DNA of 14,934 nt. Origin: DATBGO01 sp050011895 (GTDB taxonomy: Bacteria; Actinomycetota; Actinomycetes; Streptosporangiales; Streptosporangiaceae). This document shows, piece by piece, positions 1 to 6,235 of this stretch. The notes beneath the pieces were generated by a model. That model did no database searches. It was not told the origin of the DNA and saw only the letters and a list, made by a program, of their open reading frames with translations. The stretch covers positions 1 through 14,934 of the forward strand of contig JBEKIF010000079.1 of the NCBI GenBank assembly GCA_050011895.1, written 5' to 3'. The position numbers were made by a program, and so were the translations under genes. The stretch's first letter is position 1, and every line of letters begins with the position of its first letter.

Positions 1-90
1 GCCTTGCGGACCTGGTCAGCTATCCGCTGCTGGGCCACCCGGGCCTGCTCGGTCACCTCATTGGCGTTTGCCTTGATCGCGTCACGGCCG
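1..90. repeat. 90-bp exact direct repeat, copy A (partner at 652-741)
   Basis: Bases 1-90 are identical, base for base, to 652-741, and the match stops at base 91 (c versus g). Because the window begins inside the repeat, its left limit is unknown. The offset of 651 bp is a multiple of three. Read on the minus strand, this copy therefore lies in the same frame as the repeat-protein gene, beyond that gene's stop codon, and still encodes the GRDAIKANAN...ADQVRK segment. It may be part of a downstream paralogue, a tandem duplication cut by the gene's tail, or a contig-edge assembly artefact. Confidence 0.9.
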
Positions 91-125
91 CCGACCGGGA
101 TGACCCGGTCCGCGGCCGTGCTGCG

Positions 126-908
126 TCACTTCTTCGCGGTCTGCGGCTTCCTTGCGGTGCCGGTCTTCGCGGTAGTGCTGGTGCCAGTCTTCGCGGTAGC
201 GCTGGTGCTGGCCTTGGCGGCCGGCTTGTGGTTCGGCGTAGCCGTCGCCTTGCTCGTCGCCTTGCTCGCGGTGGCGCGCATGGTTCCGGCGCCGGTCAGC
301 GGGGCTGCGGCCTTGCGGACCTGCTCGGCCAGCGGCTTGGCAGCCAGGCGGACCTGGTGCATCTGCTGGGTCCACGGCTCGTGGGCGTGGCGGATCTGCT
401 CGGCCAGCGGCTTGGCGGCCAGGCGGACCTGGTGCATGTGCTCAGTCCACGGCTCGTACGCGTGCAGCATCTGCTCGGCCAGCGGCTTGGCAGCCAGCCG
501 GACCTGGTGCATCTGCTCAGTCCACGGCTCGTACGCGTGCAGCATCTGCTCGGCCAGCGGCTTGGCAGCCAGCCGGACCTGGTGCATCTGCTCAGTCCAC
601 GGCACGTAGGCCTTGCGGACCCCGTCCATCTGCTTGGCCCATGGCTCGGCGGCCTTGCGGACCTGGTCAGCTATCCGCTGCTGGGCCACCCGGGCCTGCT
701 CGGTCACCTCATTGGCGTTTGCCTTGATCGCGTCACGGCCGGGCAGTCTGGCGGGAAGCGACTCTGGCAACTCCGGCAGCTGCGGGCGCATCGACTTGGT
801 GGCATCCATCCAGGCCTTGATGGCGCTGTTGATAGTCTCCTGGCCCTTGCGGACCCGGTCAGCGATCTTATCCTGAAGGTCCTGGCTGACAATCCTGTTG
901 TCCATCAT
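126..908 (-). CDS. Repeat-rich amphipathic-helix protein with Lys/Ala/Thr tail (HBHA/phasin-like, hypothetical)
   Basis: The product has 260 residues and no signal peptide or membrane segment. Residues about 1-50 form a charged helical start with a KIADRVRKGQE motif. Residues about 80-200 hold four 25-residue repeats, each built from two half-units ending in KPLAEQM and EPWTEQM. The last 55 residues are a low-complexity tail rich in Lys, Ala and Thr. Amphipathic repeats followed by a basic Ala/Lys tail recall mycobacterial heparin-binding haemagglutinin, phasins and histone-like tails. That is resemblance of composition only, so binding to DNA, lipid or polysaccharide is inference. The start is one of two adjacent ATGs, at 908 and 905. 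The GGAGG at 913-917 lies 4 nt from the first and 7 nt from the second, so 905 (259 residues) may be the true start. A near-consensus promoter lies just upstream, suggesting strong expression. The repeats could vary in number between strains. Confidence 0.8.
   Translation of the reverse strand: MMDNRIVSQDLQDKIADRVRKGQETINSAIKAWMDATKSMRPQLPELPESLPARLPGRDAIKANANEVTEQARVAQQRIADQVRKAAEPWAKQMDGVRKAYVPWTEQMHQVRLAAKPLAEQMLHAYEPWTEQMHQVRLAAKPLAEQMLHAYEPWTEHMHQVRLAAKPLAEQIRHAHEPWTQQMHQVRLAAKPLAEQVRKAAAPLTGAGTMRATASKATSKATATPNHKPAAKASTSATAKTGTSTTAKTGTARKPQTAKK
331..630. repeat. Tandem 75-bp repeats, four copies, inside the repeat-protein gene
   Basis: The word agcggcttgg recurs at 331, 406, 481 and 556, a strict 75-bp (25-codon) period. 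The copies at 481 and 556 are identical for roughly their first 48 bases. The first two differ from them at a few positions. A degenerate unit continues past 630, where the protein reads RKAYVPWTEQM and RKAAEPWAKQM. The period keeps the frame, so gain or loss of units would change only protein length. Confidence 0.9.
652..741. repeat. 90-bp exact direct repeat, copy B (partner at 1-90)
   Basis: This is the copy inside the intact repeat-protein gene. On the minus strand it encodes the 30-residue stretch from GRDAIK to ADQVRKA. It matches bases 1-90 without a mismatch. Confidence 0.9.
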
Positions 909-912
909 GGTT

Positions 913-919
913 CCTCCTC
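913..919 (-). promoter_or_regulatory. Strong ribosome binding site of the repeat-protein gene
   Basis: The minus strand reads GAGGAGG here, a near-perfect anti-SD match. It stands 4 nt from the ATG at 908 and 7 nt from the ATG at 905, so spacing favours the second ATG. Confidence 0.75.
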
Positions 920-935
920 AGTTCTTCTAATGCTA

Positions 936-965
936 ACTATATCAAGCAAACGCGCTATATGTCAA
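936..965 (-). promoter_or_regulatory. Near-consensus sigma-70 type promoter with overlapping direct repeats
   Basis: The minus strand carries TTGACA (965-960), an 18-nt spacer and TATAGT (941-936). The predicted transcript starts about 20 nt before the ATG, giving a short leader. The block is strikingly AT-rich against its surroundings. Two direct repeats, CTTGACATATAG (966-955) and CTTGATATAG (946-937), cover the -35 box and the region running into the -10 box, so a repressor could bind both. Which regulator, if any, is unknown. Confidence 0.7.
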
Positions 966-1061
966 GCGAGCTGCTGGACCTGGGCGCAGGAGGTACCTCA
1001 AGCACGATCCCGGACGAGCCAGCCGCCGCCATCACCCGCACGGGGCGATGTGCCGCCGGGT

Positions 1062-1082
1062 GGCGCCCGATCAGCGGGCGCC
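1062..1082 (-). terminator. GC-rich hairpin after the SDR gene, possible terminator
   Basis: GGCGCCCG (1062-1069) and CGGGCGCC (1075-1082) form a perfect 8-bp stem with a 5-nt loop. It lies 20 nt after the stop codon of the dehydrogenase gene on the minus strand. There is no U tract, as is common for actinobacterial hairpin terminators, so the role is inferred from position. Confidence 0.4.
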
Positions 1083-1101
1083 CGATGCCTGGCGGCGGGG
1101 A

Positions 1102-1869
1102 TCAGAGGGTGGTAGCCAGCCCGCCGTCGACCGGGATAACGGCACCCGTGACGTAGGCGCCCGCCCGTGAGGCCAGGTAGACCGCTACGCCGGCCATGTC
1201 GTCCGGGCGGCCGATCCGCCGCAGCGGGGCTGCCTCGGCGATCGCGTCCCCGGCCGCCTTGAGCGTCGCGGCCATCATCTTCGACTCAAACGGCCCGGGG
1301 GCGACCGCATTGACCGTGATCTGCCGCGGCCCGAGCTCCCTGGCGAGCACCCGGGTCAGGTGGTGCAGCCCGGCCTTGCTGGCCGAGTAGGAATACGTCG
1401 GGAGCAACGGCACCCGCAGCCCGTCGATGCTGCCGATGTTAATGACCCGCGCCGGGTCGTCGCGGCTGCCGCCGGCCTCAAGCAGCGGCAGGAACGCCCT
1501 GGTGAGGAAGAACGGCGACTTCAGGTTGAGGTCGACGACCTTGTCCCAGGCCGCGGCGGGGAATTCCTCGAGCGGCGCGCCCCAGGTGGCGCCGGCGTTA
1601 TTGACCAGCACATTCAGGGCCTGTTCGCGGTCACCGATCTCGCGTGCCAGGCGCAGGCATTCTTGCTCCGTTGACAGATCGGCGGGGATCCCCGTGACTG
1701 GGCCGTATTGCCGGAGTTCCTGCTCGGCGGCCGCGCACGCGTCGGCCTTGCGGGAGCTGATATACACCCGGGCGCCCGCCTCCAGCAGGCCGCGCGCGAT
1801 CATAAGCCCGATTCCGCGGGTACCGCCGGTGACGACGGCTGACTTACCTGACAGGTCAAACAGGGTCAT
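1102..1869 (-). CDS. Short-chain dehydrogenase/reductase (FabG/RhlG-like, NADPH-type)
   Basis: This is a classical SDR of 255 residues, the usual family length and complete. The cofactor motif TGGTRGIG is at residues 14-21. An SSRK stretch at 38-41 after the second strand favours NADP(H). NNAG is at 90-93. The active site is Asn115, Ser147, Tyr161 and Lys165 (YSASK). The C-terminus ends in the usual PVDGG pattern. The protein should be cytoplasmic and catalyse reversible oxidation of a hydroxyl to a ketone. It resembles 3-oxoacyl-ACP reductases and RhlG-type enzymes, but the substrate cannot be read from the sequence. The start ATG at 1869 has a clear GGAGG at 1874-1878. A small plus-strand gene is divergent from it, and no operon partner is evident. 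Confidence 0.92.
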   Translation of the reverse strand: MTLFDLSGKSAVVTGGTRGIGLMIARGLLEAGARVYISSRKADACAAAEQELRQYGPVTGIPADLSTEQECLRLAREIGDREQALNVLVNNAGATWGAPLEEFPAAAWDKVVDLNLKSPFFLTRAFLPLLEAGGSRDDPARVINIGSIDGLRVPLLPTYSYSASKAGLHHLTRVLARELGPRQITVNAVAPGPFESKMMAATLKAAGDAIAEAAPLRRIGRPDDMAGVAVYLASRAGAYVTGAVIPVDGGLATTL

Positions 1870-1960
1870 GGATCCTCCATCAGCAGAATCTGAAAACTAC
1901 CGGGCAGCGCGGCCCGCGTACAGCCTGACCGGTAAGGCGGATCTGGCATCATGGAAGGTG

Positions 1961-2140
1961 ATGAGCAGATCGAATTCCCGCCGCTTCCCGGTCACCGTCA
2001 CCCAGCTTCCCGTTATCCGCTGCCAGGTCTGCCTGCAGACCATGGCCTGCAGACCCGGTCAAGCGAGTGCCGTCCTGACGGAGCACTACCGGCGCCTGCA
2101 TCCCGACGTGCTTGCCGCCGCGGCTGACCGGCGCGGCTGA
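1961..2140 (+). CDS. Small putative zinc-binding protein (CxxC...HxxxxH)
   Basis: This short frame encodes 59 residues. It has two Cys in IRCQVCLQ (residues about 21 and 24), a further Cys at about 29, and a closing HYRRLH with two His spaced five apart. Together these look like a C2H2-type zinc site. The N-terminus is Ser/Arg-rich. Codons have mostly G/C at the third position, as expected of a real gene. A GGAAGG lies only 2 nt before the ATG, so the start is uncertain. An in-frame ATG at 1868 would overlap the divergent dehydrogenase gene and seems less likely. The function is unknown. Small zinc proteins of this kind can bind nucleic acid or act as adaptors, but that is inference. Confidence 0.5.
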   Translation: MSRSNSRRFPVTVTQLPVIRCQVCLQTMACRPGQASAVLTEHYRRLHPDVLAAAADRRG

Positions 2141-2328
2141 GCAGTTCGCCGGCCGGGCAGGCTCCGCCGCCTCCGGGTCATTTTGCCGCAATTCCGGCCG
2201 GTCCGGTGTGGCGACCCGTCGAAGGGGCACGACGATAGGAGGTTTCGCGGGCCGATGGCAGCCCGCGAGATGACGGGGGAGTAAGGCGCGGCGGGCCGGC
2301 TGGCCGTCTGCCTGGGGGAGGCTGGCCC

Positions 2329-3030
2329 ATGACCGACGGATCCATGCGCCCGGACCGGCTCGACACCGGTAGCCCGCTGCGCACTCCGAGGGCGGCTGCG
2401 GTCGCCGGGATCGTCTTCTCCCTGTTGCTGCTCGCAGCGCTGGTGCTGCTCAGGATCTCCACCCCGGCCAATCCGGCCAGCGCGGGCGACTGGCTCACCG
2501 ATTCGAAACGGCGGGCCACGCTAGCCATCGCGCTGAACCTTGTCCCGTTCGCTGGCATCGCCTTCCTGTGGTTCGTCGGGGTGCTCAGGGACCGGATCGG
2601 CGGGCATGAGGATCGCTTCTTCGCCACCGTGTTGCTTGGCAGCGGCCTGTTGTTCGTCGCCATGCTCTTCGTGGCTGCGGCGGTCGCTGGCGGGCTCATC
2701 GCGGCGGCGTCCGTTCGGTCCGGTCCTCCCGGGGCGGACACCCTGACGCTGGGCCGTAACGCCACTTCGGCCCTGCTGAACGTCTACGCGATGCGGATGG
2801 CGGCGGTGTTCACGCTGACCACGGTGACCATCGCGCGCCGCACCAGGTTCATCTCCGGCTGGCTCGTGCCCGCCGGGCTCGCGACCGCGCTGGTGCTGCT
2901 TGTCGGCATCGGCATCTCAGCCTGGGTAGAGCTGCTGTTCCCGGCGTGGATCCTGGCGCTGAGCATCGATGTCCTGGTGGCCGGCCCGAGAGCACCGGCC
3001 GGGAGCAGCCGGCCAGGCTCGGCGAGCTGA
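2329..3030 (+). CDS. Multi-pass membrane protein, hypothetical
   Basis: The product has 233 residues with a short hydrophilic N-terminus. About six hydrophobic segments lie near residues 23-43, 65-86, 99-127, 145-167, 173-193 and 195-216, followed by a Pro/Gly/Ser/Ala tail. The loop RDRIGGHEDRFFATV after the second segment and the RNATSALLNVYAMRMAA stretch before the fourth look like conserved parts of an uncharacterised actinobacterial membrane family. I cannot name that family. A GGGGGAGG stands 7 nt before the ATG, so the start is well supported. The gene converges on the ABC operon, with a hairpin between them. No catalytic motif is visible. Confidence 0.8.
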   Translation: MTDGSMRPDRLDTGSPLRTPRAAAVAGIVFSLLLLAALVLLRISTPANPASAGDWLTDSKRRATLAIALNLVPFAGIAFLWFVGVLRDRIGGHEDRFFATVLLGSGLLFVAMLFVAAAVAGGLIAAASVRSGPPGADTLTLGRNATSALLNVYAMRMAAVFTLTTVTIARRTRFISGWLVPAGLATALVLLVGIGISAWVELLFPAWILALSIDVLVAGPRAPAGSSRPGSAS

Positions 3031-3041
3031 GCGGGGGCGAG

Positions 3042-3058
3042 CCCGGCGGGGTGCCGGG
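3042..3058. terminator. Hairpin between convergent genes, possible bidirectional terminator
   Basis: CCCGGC (3042-3047) and GCCGGG (3053-3058) pair across a 5-nt loop, in the 28-bp gap between the membrane-protein stop and the ABC permease stop. Position and symmetry suggest termination in both directions. There is no U tract. Confidence 0.45.
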
Positions 3059-3949
3059 TCAGGAGAGCACGCGCCGCCGGAAGTTGCGCAGCCCGATGGC
3101 CAGGAACGCGGCGCCAAACGCCAGCACCACGGGGTAGATGACATACAGGTGCATGTGCGGCGCCTGGGTGAACGCGGCCCGCATCCCCTCGTTCACGTAG
3201 ACGAGCGGGTTGATCAGCACGATCGTCTGCAGCCAGGGCCAGCCGCCGATGGTGACCGGCGCGAGCTTGGTCCACGGGTAGTAGGTGCAGCCGAGGAACG
3301 TGATCGGCAGGATGATGAAGCCGAACATCAGCCCGATGTTGCGCGGCTCGAAGCTGGTCCCGAGAACGAGCCCGAGACCCGCCATCGCTACGCAGGCCAG
3401 CGGCACGAACGTCAGTATGATCCACCAGTGAAAGGAGAAATGAGCGTGCACCCCTGGCGCGTGCACGACCGACGCCATCGGCAGCACGATGATCACCGAC
3501 AGCACTCCCTGGGCCGCGCCCGACAGTACCTTGGCGATGGCTACCAGCCAGATGGGGCAGGGTGCCTGCACGCGGTCCTCGATCTCGCGGGTGAAGCCGA
3601 ACTCCTGTGCCATGGTGAGGGCGATCGACTGCACGCCCTGGAACATGACCGAGATCCCGACCACCCCGGGCACCAGGACGGTCGCGAAGGCGGACTGGGC
3701 CGCGGTGCCGTGCCCGCCGATTCCCTGCCCGATCTTGGGGAACACGAAGAGGAAGACGAAACACAGCAGGAACGGCTGGATCACCGTGCGCAGCACGAAC
3801 TCCCAGACATGCTTGCGCAGCACCACGAGGTCGCGGAGCATCAGCGCGCCCAGCGCGGTCCAGCTCGCGGCGGCTACCGACCGGGTCGGGCCGCCGCCGA
3901 TATGCTGCGCGGCAGCCGGCGGGCGCTCCTGTGAGGTTACGGACGCCAT
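3059..3949 (-). CDS. ABC-2 type transporter permease (DrrB-like)
   Basis: This integral membrane subunit has 296 residues. A cytoplasmic N-terminus is followed by about six membrane segments, at about 52-71, 86-110, 133-160, 173-198, 205-225 and 271-288. The REIEDRVQAPCP loop and the LINPLVYVNEGMRAAF stretch before the last segment are typical of the ABC-2 family that includes DrrB and NodJ. It should form the membrane channel of an exporter with the ATPase encoded just upstream. Its ATG shares one base with the ATPase stop codon (TGATG), which implies translational coupling and fixes the start. The substrate is not evident. Relatives export drugs, glycolipids or polymers. Confidence 0.93.
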   Translation of the reverse strand: MASVTSQERPPAAAQHIGGGPTRSVAAASWTALGALMLRDLVVLRKHVWEFVLRTVIQPFLLCFVFLFVFPKIGQGIGGHGTAAQSAFATVLVPGVVGISVMFQGVQSIALTMAQEFGFTREIEDRVQAPCPIWLVAIAKVLSGAAQGVLSVIIVLPMASVVHAPGVHAHFSFHWWIILTFVPLACVAMAGLGLVLGTSFEPRNIGLMFGFIILPITFLGCTYYPWTKLAPVTIGGWPWLQTIVLINPLVYVNEGMRAAFTQAPHMHLYVIYPVVLAFGAAFLAIGLRNFRRRVLS

Positions 3950-4947
3950 CAGTCCCGGAGCTCCTTACCGGTGAGGTTGATGAAGACGGTCTCGAGGCTG
4001 GGCTCGGATATCGACACGTCGACCAGGTCGAACCCGCCACGTTCCGCCGCCAGGACGATGCGCGGCACCAGCCGGTCGTTGCCCTGCATGTGCAGCTGGA
4101 CGCCGCCGTCCACGAGGCGGCTGCGGGCGACGCCCTCGACCTCGCCCGCCAGCAAGTCCGCGAGCCTGCCGGTATCACCGGTGGTCTTCACCGTGACGAC
4201 GGTATCGGCCCCGATGCTCTGCTTGAGCGCGGCCGGAGTGTCCAGGGCGAGGATCCGGCCGTGATCCATGATGGCGACCCGCTGGCAGAGCCGGTCGGCC
4301 TCCTCCATGTAGTGGGTCGTGAGCAGGATGGTCTGGCCTTCGCTGTGCAGTTCGCCGAGCAGGTCCCACAACGCGAGCCTGCTCTGCGGATCGAGGCCTG
4401 CCGTCGGCTCGTCGAGGAACAGGACCGACGGGCGGTGGAAAATGGCCCGCGCTACCATGAGCCGTTGCGCCATCCCGCCGGACAGCGCATACACCGACGC
4501 CTTGCCCCACTTGGACAGCTGGAACTGGTCGAGTAGCTCGTCGGCGATCCGCCGGGATTCCTTCGAGCCGACGCCGAACAGCCGGCCGTGGAAGTACAGG
4601 TTCTCCCAGACGGTGAGCTGGCGGTCAAGCGTGTTCTGCTGCGAGACGATCCCGCTCAGCTGCTTCGCGAGCGCCGGGTGCTCGAAGACATCGATCCCCG
4701 CGAGGAAAGCGCGCCCGGAGGTCGGGACAACGCGCGTGGTCAGGATCCCGGCGGTGGTCGTCTTCCCGGCGCCGTTGGGCCCCAGCAAGCCGAAGATCTC
4801 GCCGGCCTGAACGTCCAGATTGAGCCGGTCGACCGCGGCGAAATCGGTCCCCGGATAGACCTTGGTCAGGTCCTCGGTGTGGATGACCGCGGCGGGCTGG
4901 CCGACGGCAAGCTGGGTAGCGCTGACCGGCGCTTGGGCGGTGCTCAT
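3949..4947 (-). CDS. ABC transporter ATP-binding protein (DrrA-like)
   Basis: The ATPase has 332 residues and a complete nucleotide-binding domain. Walker A GPNGAGKTT is at 56-64, the Q-loop near 103, signature LSGGM at 155-159, Walker B VLFLDE at 175-180, the D-loop GLDP at 184-187 and the switch His at 212. The C-terminal 90 residues match the DrrA-type extension, ending in SEPSLETVFINLTG. It should energise export through the adjacent permease. The ATG at 4947 was chosen because family homology begins soon after it, although its GAGG is only 2 nt away. A TTG at 5013 overlapping the upstream stop codon would add 22 residues. Either start makes it the middle gene of a three-gene operon. Confidence 0.94.
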   Translation of the reverse strand: MSTAQAPVSATQLAVGQPAAVIHTEDLTKVYPGTDFAAVDRLNLDVQAGEIFGLLGPNGAGKTTTAGILTTRVVPTSGRAFLAGIDVFEHPALAKQLSGIVSQQNTLDRQLTVWENLYFHGRLFGVGSKESRRIADELLDQFQLSKWGKASVYALSGGMAQRLMVARAIFHRPSVLFLDEPTAGLDPQSRLALWDLLGELHSEGQTILLTTHYMEEADRLCQRVAIMDHGRILALDTPAALKQSIGADTVVTVKTTGDTGRLADLLAGEVEGVARSRLVDGGVQLHMQGNDRLVPRIVLAAERGGFDLVDVSISEPSLETVFINLTGKELRD

Positions 4948-5009
4948 CGCCTCATAATCGTAGCGCCGGTCTTGCCCTGGGCGCCGGGCGCCATGAGCCC
5001 GAGGTTCCG

Positions 5010-5348
5010 TCAACCCTCGTCGTCCAGCTCATCCATGGCATCCATGCCGTCCCGGAGCCGTTCCACCGCGGCGAGTATCGCCCCGTCGATGGCGGGACCC
5101 TCGCCGCCGCTGCTGGCGTCCGGGCTTGGCCAGTCGTAGGAGTCGACTACAGCCAGTGCCGCCTCCCGCAGATGCTCAGCGGGAGCGCCGGCCTCGAGCA
5201 GCGCGGCCAGCTGCCGCACGGGCTCACGCAGCGCGGTGACCTCGGGCGGCGCATCCCGGACCGGCAGATGATGGTGCATGGCCTGAATCAGGCGGGCGAC
5301 ATCCGCGCGGAATGTGTCTTCCCGCTCTTGTTGCGCCGCTTCCTCCAT
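5010..5348 (-). CDS. Small acidic helical protein, hypothetical, first gene of ABC operon
   Basis: The product has 112 residues, is Ala/Glu/Asp-rich and has no membrane segment or signal peptide. Predicted helices cover most of it, broken by a Ser/Gly/Pro stretch at about 74-86, and the C-terminus is very acidic (DAMDELDDEG). I do not recognise a family. It is read in the same direction as the ABC pair. Its stop codon at 5012-5010 overlaps the possible TTG start of the ATPase gene and lies about 60 nt before the preferred ATG, so co-transcription is likely. It could be an accessory or regulatory protein of the exporter, but only position supports that. The ribosome binding site before the ATG is weak. 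Confidence 0.65.
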   Translation of the reverse strand: MEEAAQQEREDTFRADVARLIQAMHHHLPVRDAPPEVTALREPVRQLAALLEAGAPAEHLREAALAVVDSYDWPSPDASSGGEGPAIDGAILAAVERLRDGMDAMDELDDEG

Positions 5349-5388
5349 GCCTGGGACCCTACCGGAGACGGCCGGCCGCCCGGGCTGC

Positions 5389-5775
5389 TCAGCGCGCGAG
5401 CGGGCGGCGGATCCCGGCGGCGAAGAGGTCCCGGAGGCTCACTACCCCGCAGAGGGCACGGCCGTCCACGACCGGCAGATGGCGGAACCCGTGCAACAGC
5501 ATGATCTGGGCCGCTTCCTCAACGGAGGTGTCCGGGCCCGCCGCTTGCGGGTCAGGCGTCATCCACGCCGACACGGCTGACGCGGACAGGTCCTCCCCGG
5601 ACGCGGCGGCCCTGAGCACATCGCGCTCGGTGAGGATTCCGGCCAGGAACGACCCCTGCATGACTATCGCTGAGCCGACGCTGGCCTGCACCATATCGGC
5701 GGCCGCTGCTGCCACCGTCGCGTCCCGCGTCGTGACCGCCACCCGCGTCGTCATCAGGTCCCGCAGCACGGTCAT
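5389..5775 (-). CDS. Tandem CBS-domain protein
   Basis: The product has 128 residues and consists almost entirely of two CBS motifs, about residues 7-60 and 67-121. Each has the usual hydrophobic strand followed by an acidic/Arg pair: GILTERDVLRAA in the first and GVVSLRDLFAAG in the second. Stand-alone CBS pairs bind adenine nucleotides such as AMP, ATP or S-adenosylmethionine and act as energy or redox sensors in the cytoplasm. The ligand and partner here are unknown. The ATG is preceded by AGGGGCGA at suitable spacing. It follows the small acidic gene at 5800-6042 by 24 nt, so the two are probably co-transcribed. Confidence 0.92.
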   Translation of the reverse strand: MTVLRDLMTTRVAVTTRDATVAAAAADMVQASVGSAIVMQGSFLAGILTERDVLRAAASGEDLSASAVSAWMTPDPQAAGPDTSVEEAAQIMLLHGFRHLPVVDGRALCGVVSLRDLFAAGIRRPLAR

Positions 5776-5799
5776 GGCCGTCGCCCCTGGCCAGCGCGC

Positions 5800-6042
5800 T
5801 CAGCCACTGCCGCCCACCTCGTCAAGCTCGGCATCGCGGTGCGGGGTCGCAGGCCCGGCCAGTTCCTCAGACAGCATCCGCCAGAGCGAGCCTGCCCAGG
5901 CTGAGAGGGCGGGCCATTTCTTCCAGAAGACCTGCAGGGTTAGCTCGTCGAACTCGGCATGCGCGCGCTCGGGAGTGATGGCATCCCTGAATTCTTCGAG
6001 ACTGTGAATCAGCTCGAGGAACTGGTCGGCGAGATCATCCAC
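5800..6042 (-). CDS. Small acidic helical protein, hypothetical, upstream of CBS gene
   Basis: The product has 80 residues from a GTG start. It is rich in Leu, Glu and Trp (FWKKWPALSAWAGSLW) with an acidic C-terminus, and is predicted to be mostly helical and soluble. I recognise no family. The start rests on an excellent ribosome binding site, GGAGAGG, 7 nt before the GTG at 6042. The longer reading with ATG at 6123 has no such site, and its start would lie inside a promoter/operator-like palindrome. The CBS gene follows 24 nt later on the same strand, which suggests a two-gene unit. Confidence 0.65.
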   Translation of the reverse strand: MDDLADQFLELIHSLEEFRDAITPERAHAEFDELTLQVFWKKWPALSAWAGSLWRMLSEELAGPATPHRDAELDEVGGSG

Positions 6043-6046
6043 GGAA

Positions 6047-6056
6047 TCACCTCTCC
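6047..6056 (-). promoter_or_regulatory. Ribosome binding site deciding a GTG start at 6042
   Basis: The minus strand reads GGAGAGGTGA, with GGAGAGG ending 7 nt before the GTG. It favours the 80-residue product over the 107-residue reading from 6123. Confidence 0.7.
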
Positions 6057-6101
6057 GCGCGAGTGTAAGCCTCCAGTCGGCGCTCGCACCACTGGGACCC
6101 T

Positions 6102-6130
6102 TTGACTTCATACGCTTAGGCATCTAAGCT
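6102..6130 (+). promoter_or_regulatory. Putative promoter with an embedded operator palindrome
   Basis: The plus strand has TTGACT (6102-6107), 17 nt, then TAAGCT (6125-6130). A perfect inverted repeat, GCTTAG-GCAT-CTAAGC (6114-6129), fills the end of the spacer and overlaps the -10 box. A dimeric repressor bound there would block polymerase. Such short palindromes are typical operators of MarR, TetR or PadR proteins, but the regulator is not identified. The only gene it faces is a broken dehydrogenase fragment. The palindrome could also act on the divergent minus-strand genes. Confidence 0.45.
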
Positions 6131-6152
6131 TTTGGCCCGGAGCGAGGAAGCC

Positions 6153-6235
6153 ATGCGTGACCTGGTCCTGCGGGGCCGGGTAGCGCTGGTCGCCGGAGCA
6201 AGCAATCGCCGGAGCAAGTAACGGGATCGGCGCAC
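6153..6235 (+). pseudogene. N-terminal remnant of a short-chain dehydrogenase, frameshifted
   Basis: From an ATG with a GAGG 5 nt upstream, the frame reads MRDLVLRGRVALVAGASN and then hits a stop. This is the start of an SDR Rossmann fold. A 16-bp tandem duplication (6190-6205 and 6206-6221, one mismatch) causes the frameshift. Removing one copy gives VALVAGASNGIGAL, restoring the TGxxxGxG-like cofactor motif as AGASNGIG. Similarity ends about 6235, so most of the gene is missing as well. The upstream promoter and ribosome binding site still look usable. Confidence 0.55.

Noticed and set aside
331..630. Regular repeats that might suggest a CRISPR array
   Set aside because: The 75-bp units are contiguous, in frame and protein-coding, with no variable spacers.
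228..1115. Long plus-strand frame across the repeat gene
   Set aside because: It is antisense to the repeat protein, consists of mirrored repeat codons, runs through the promoter and has no ribosome binding site.
2969..3934. Plus-strand frame of 321 codons across the ABC permease
   Set aside because: It is antisense to a clear ABC-2 permease and rich in Arg, Gly, His and Gln, typical of a mirror frame.
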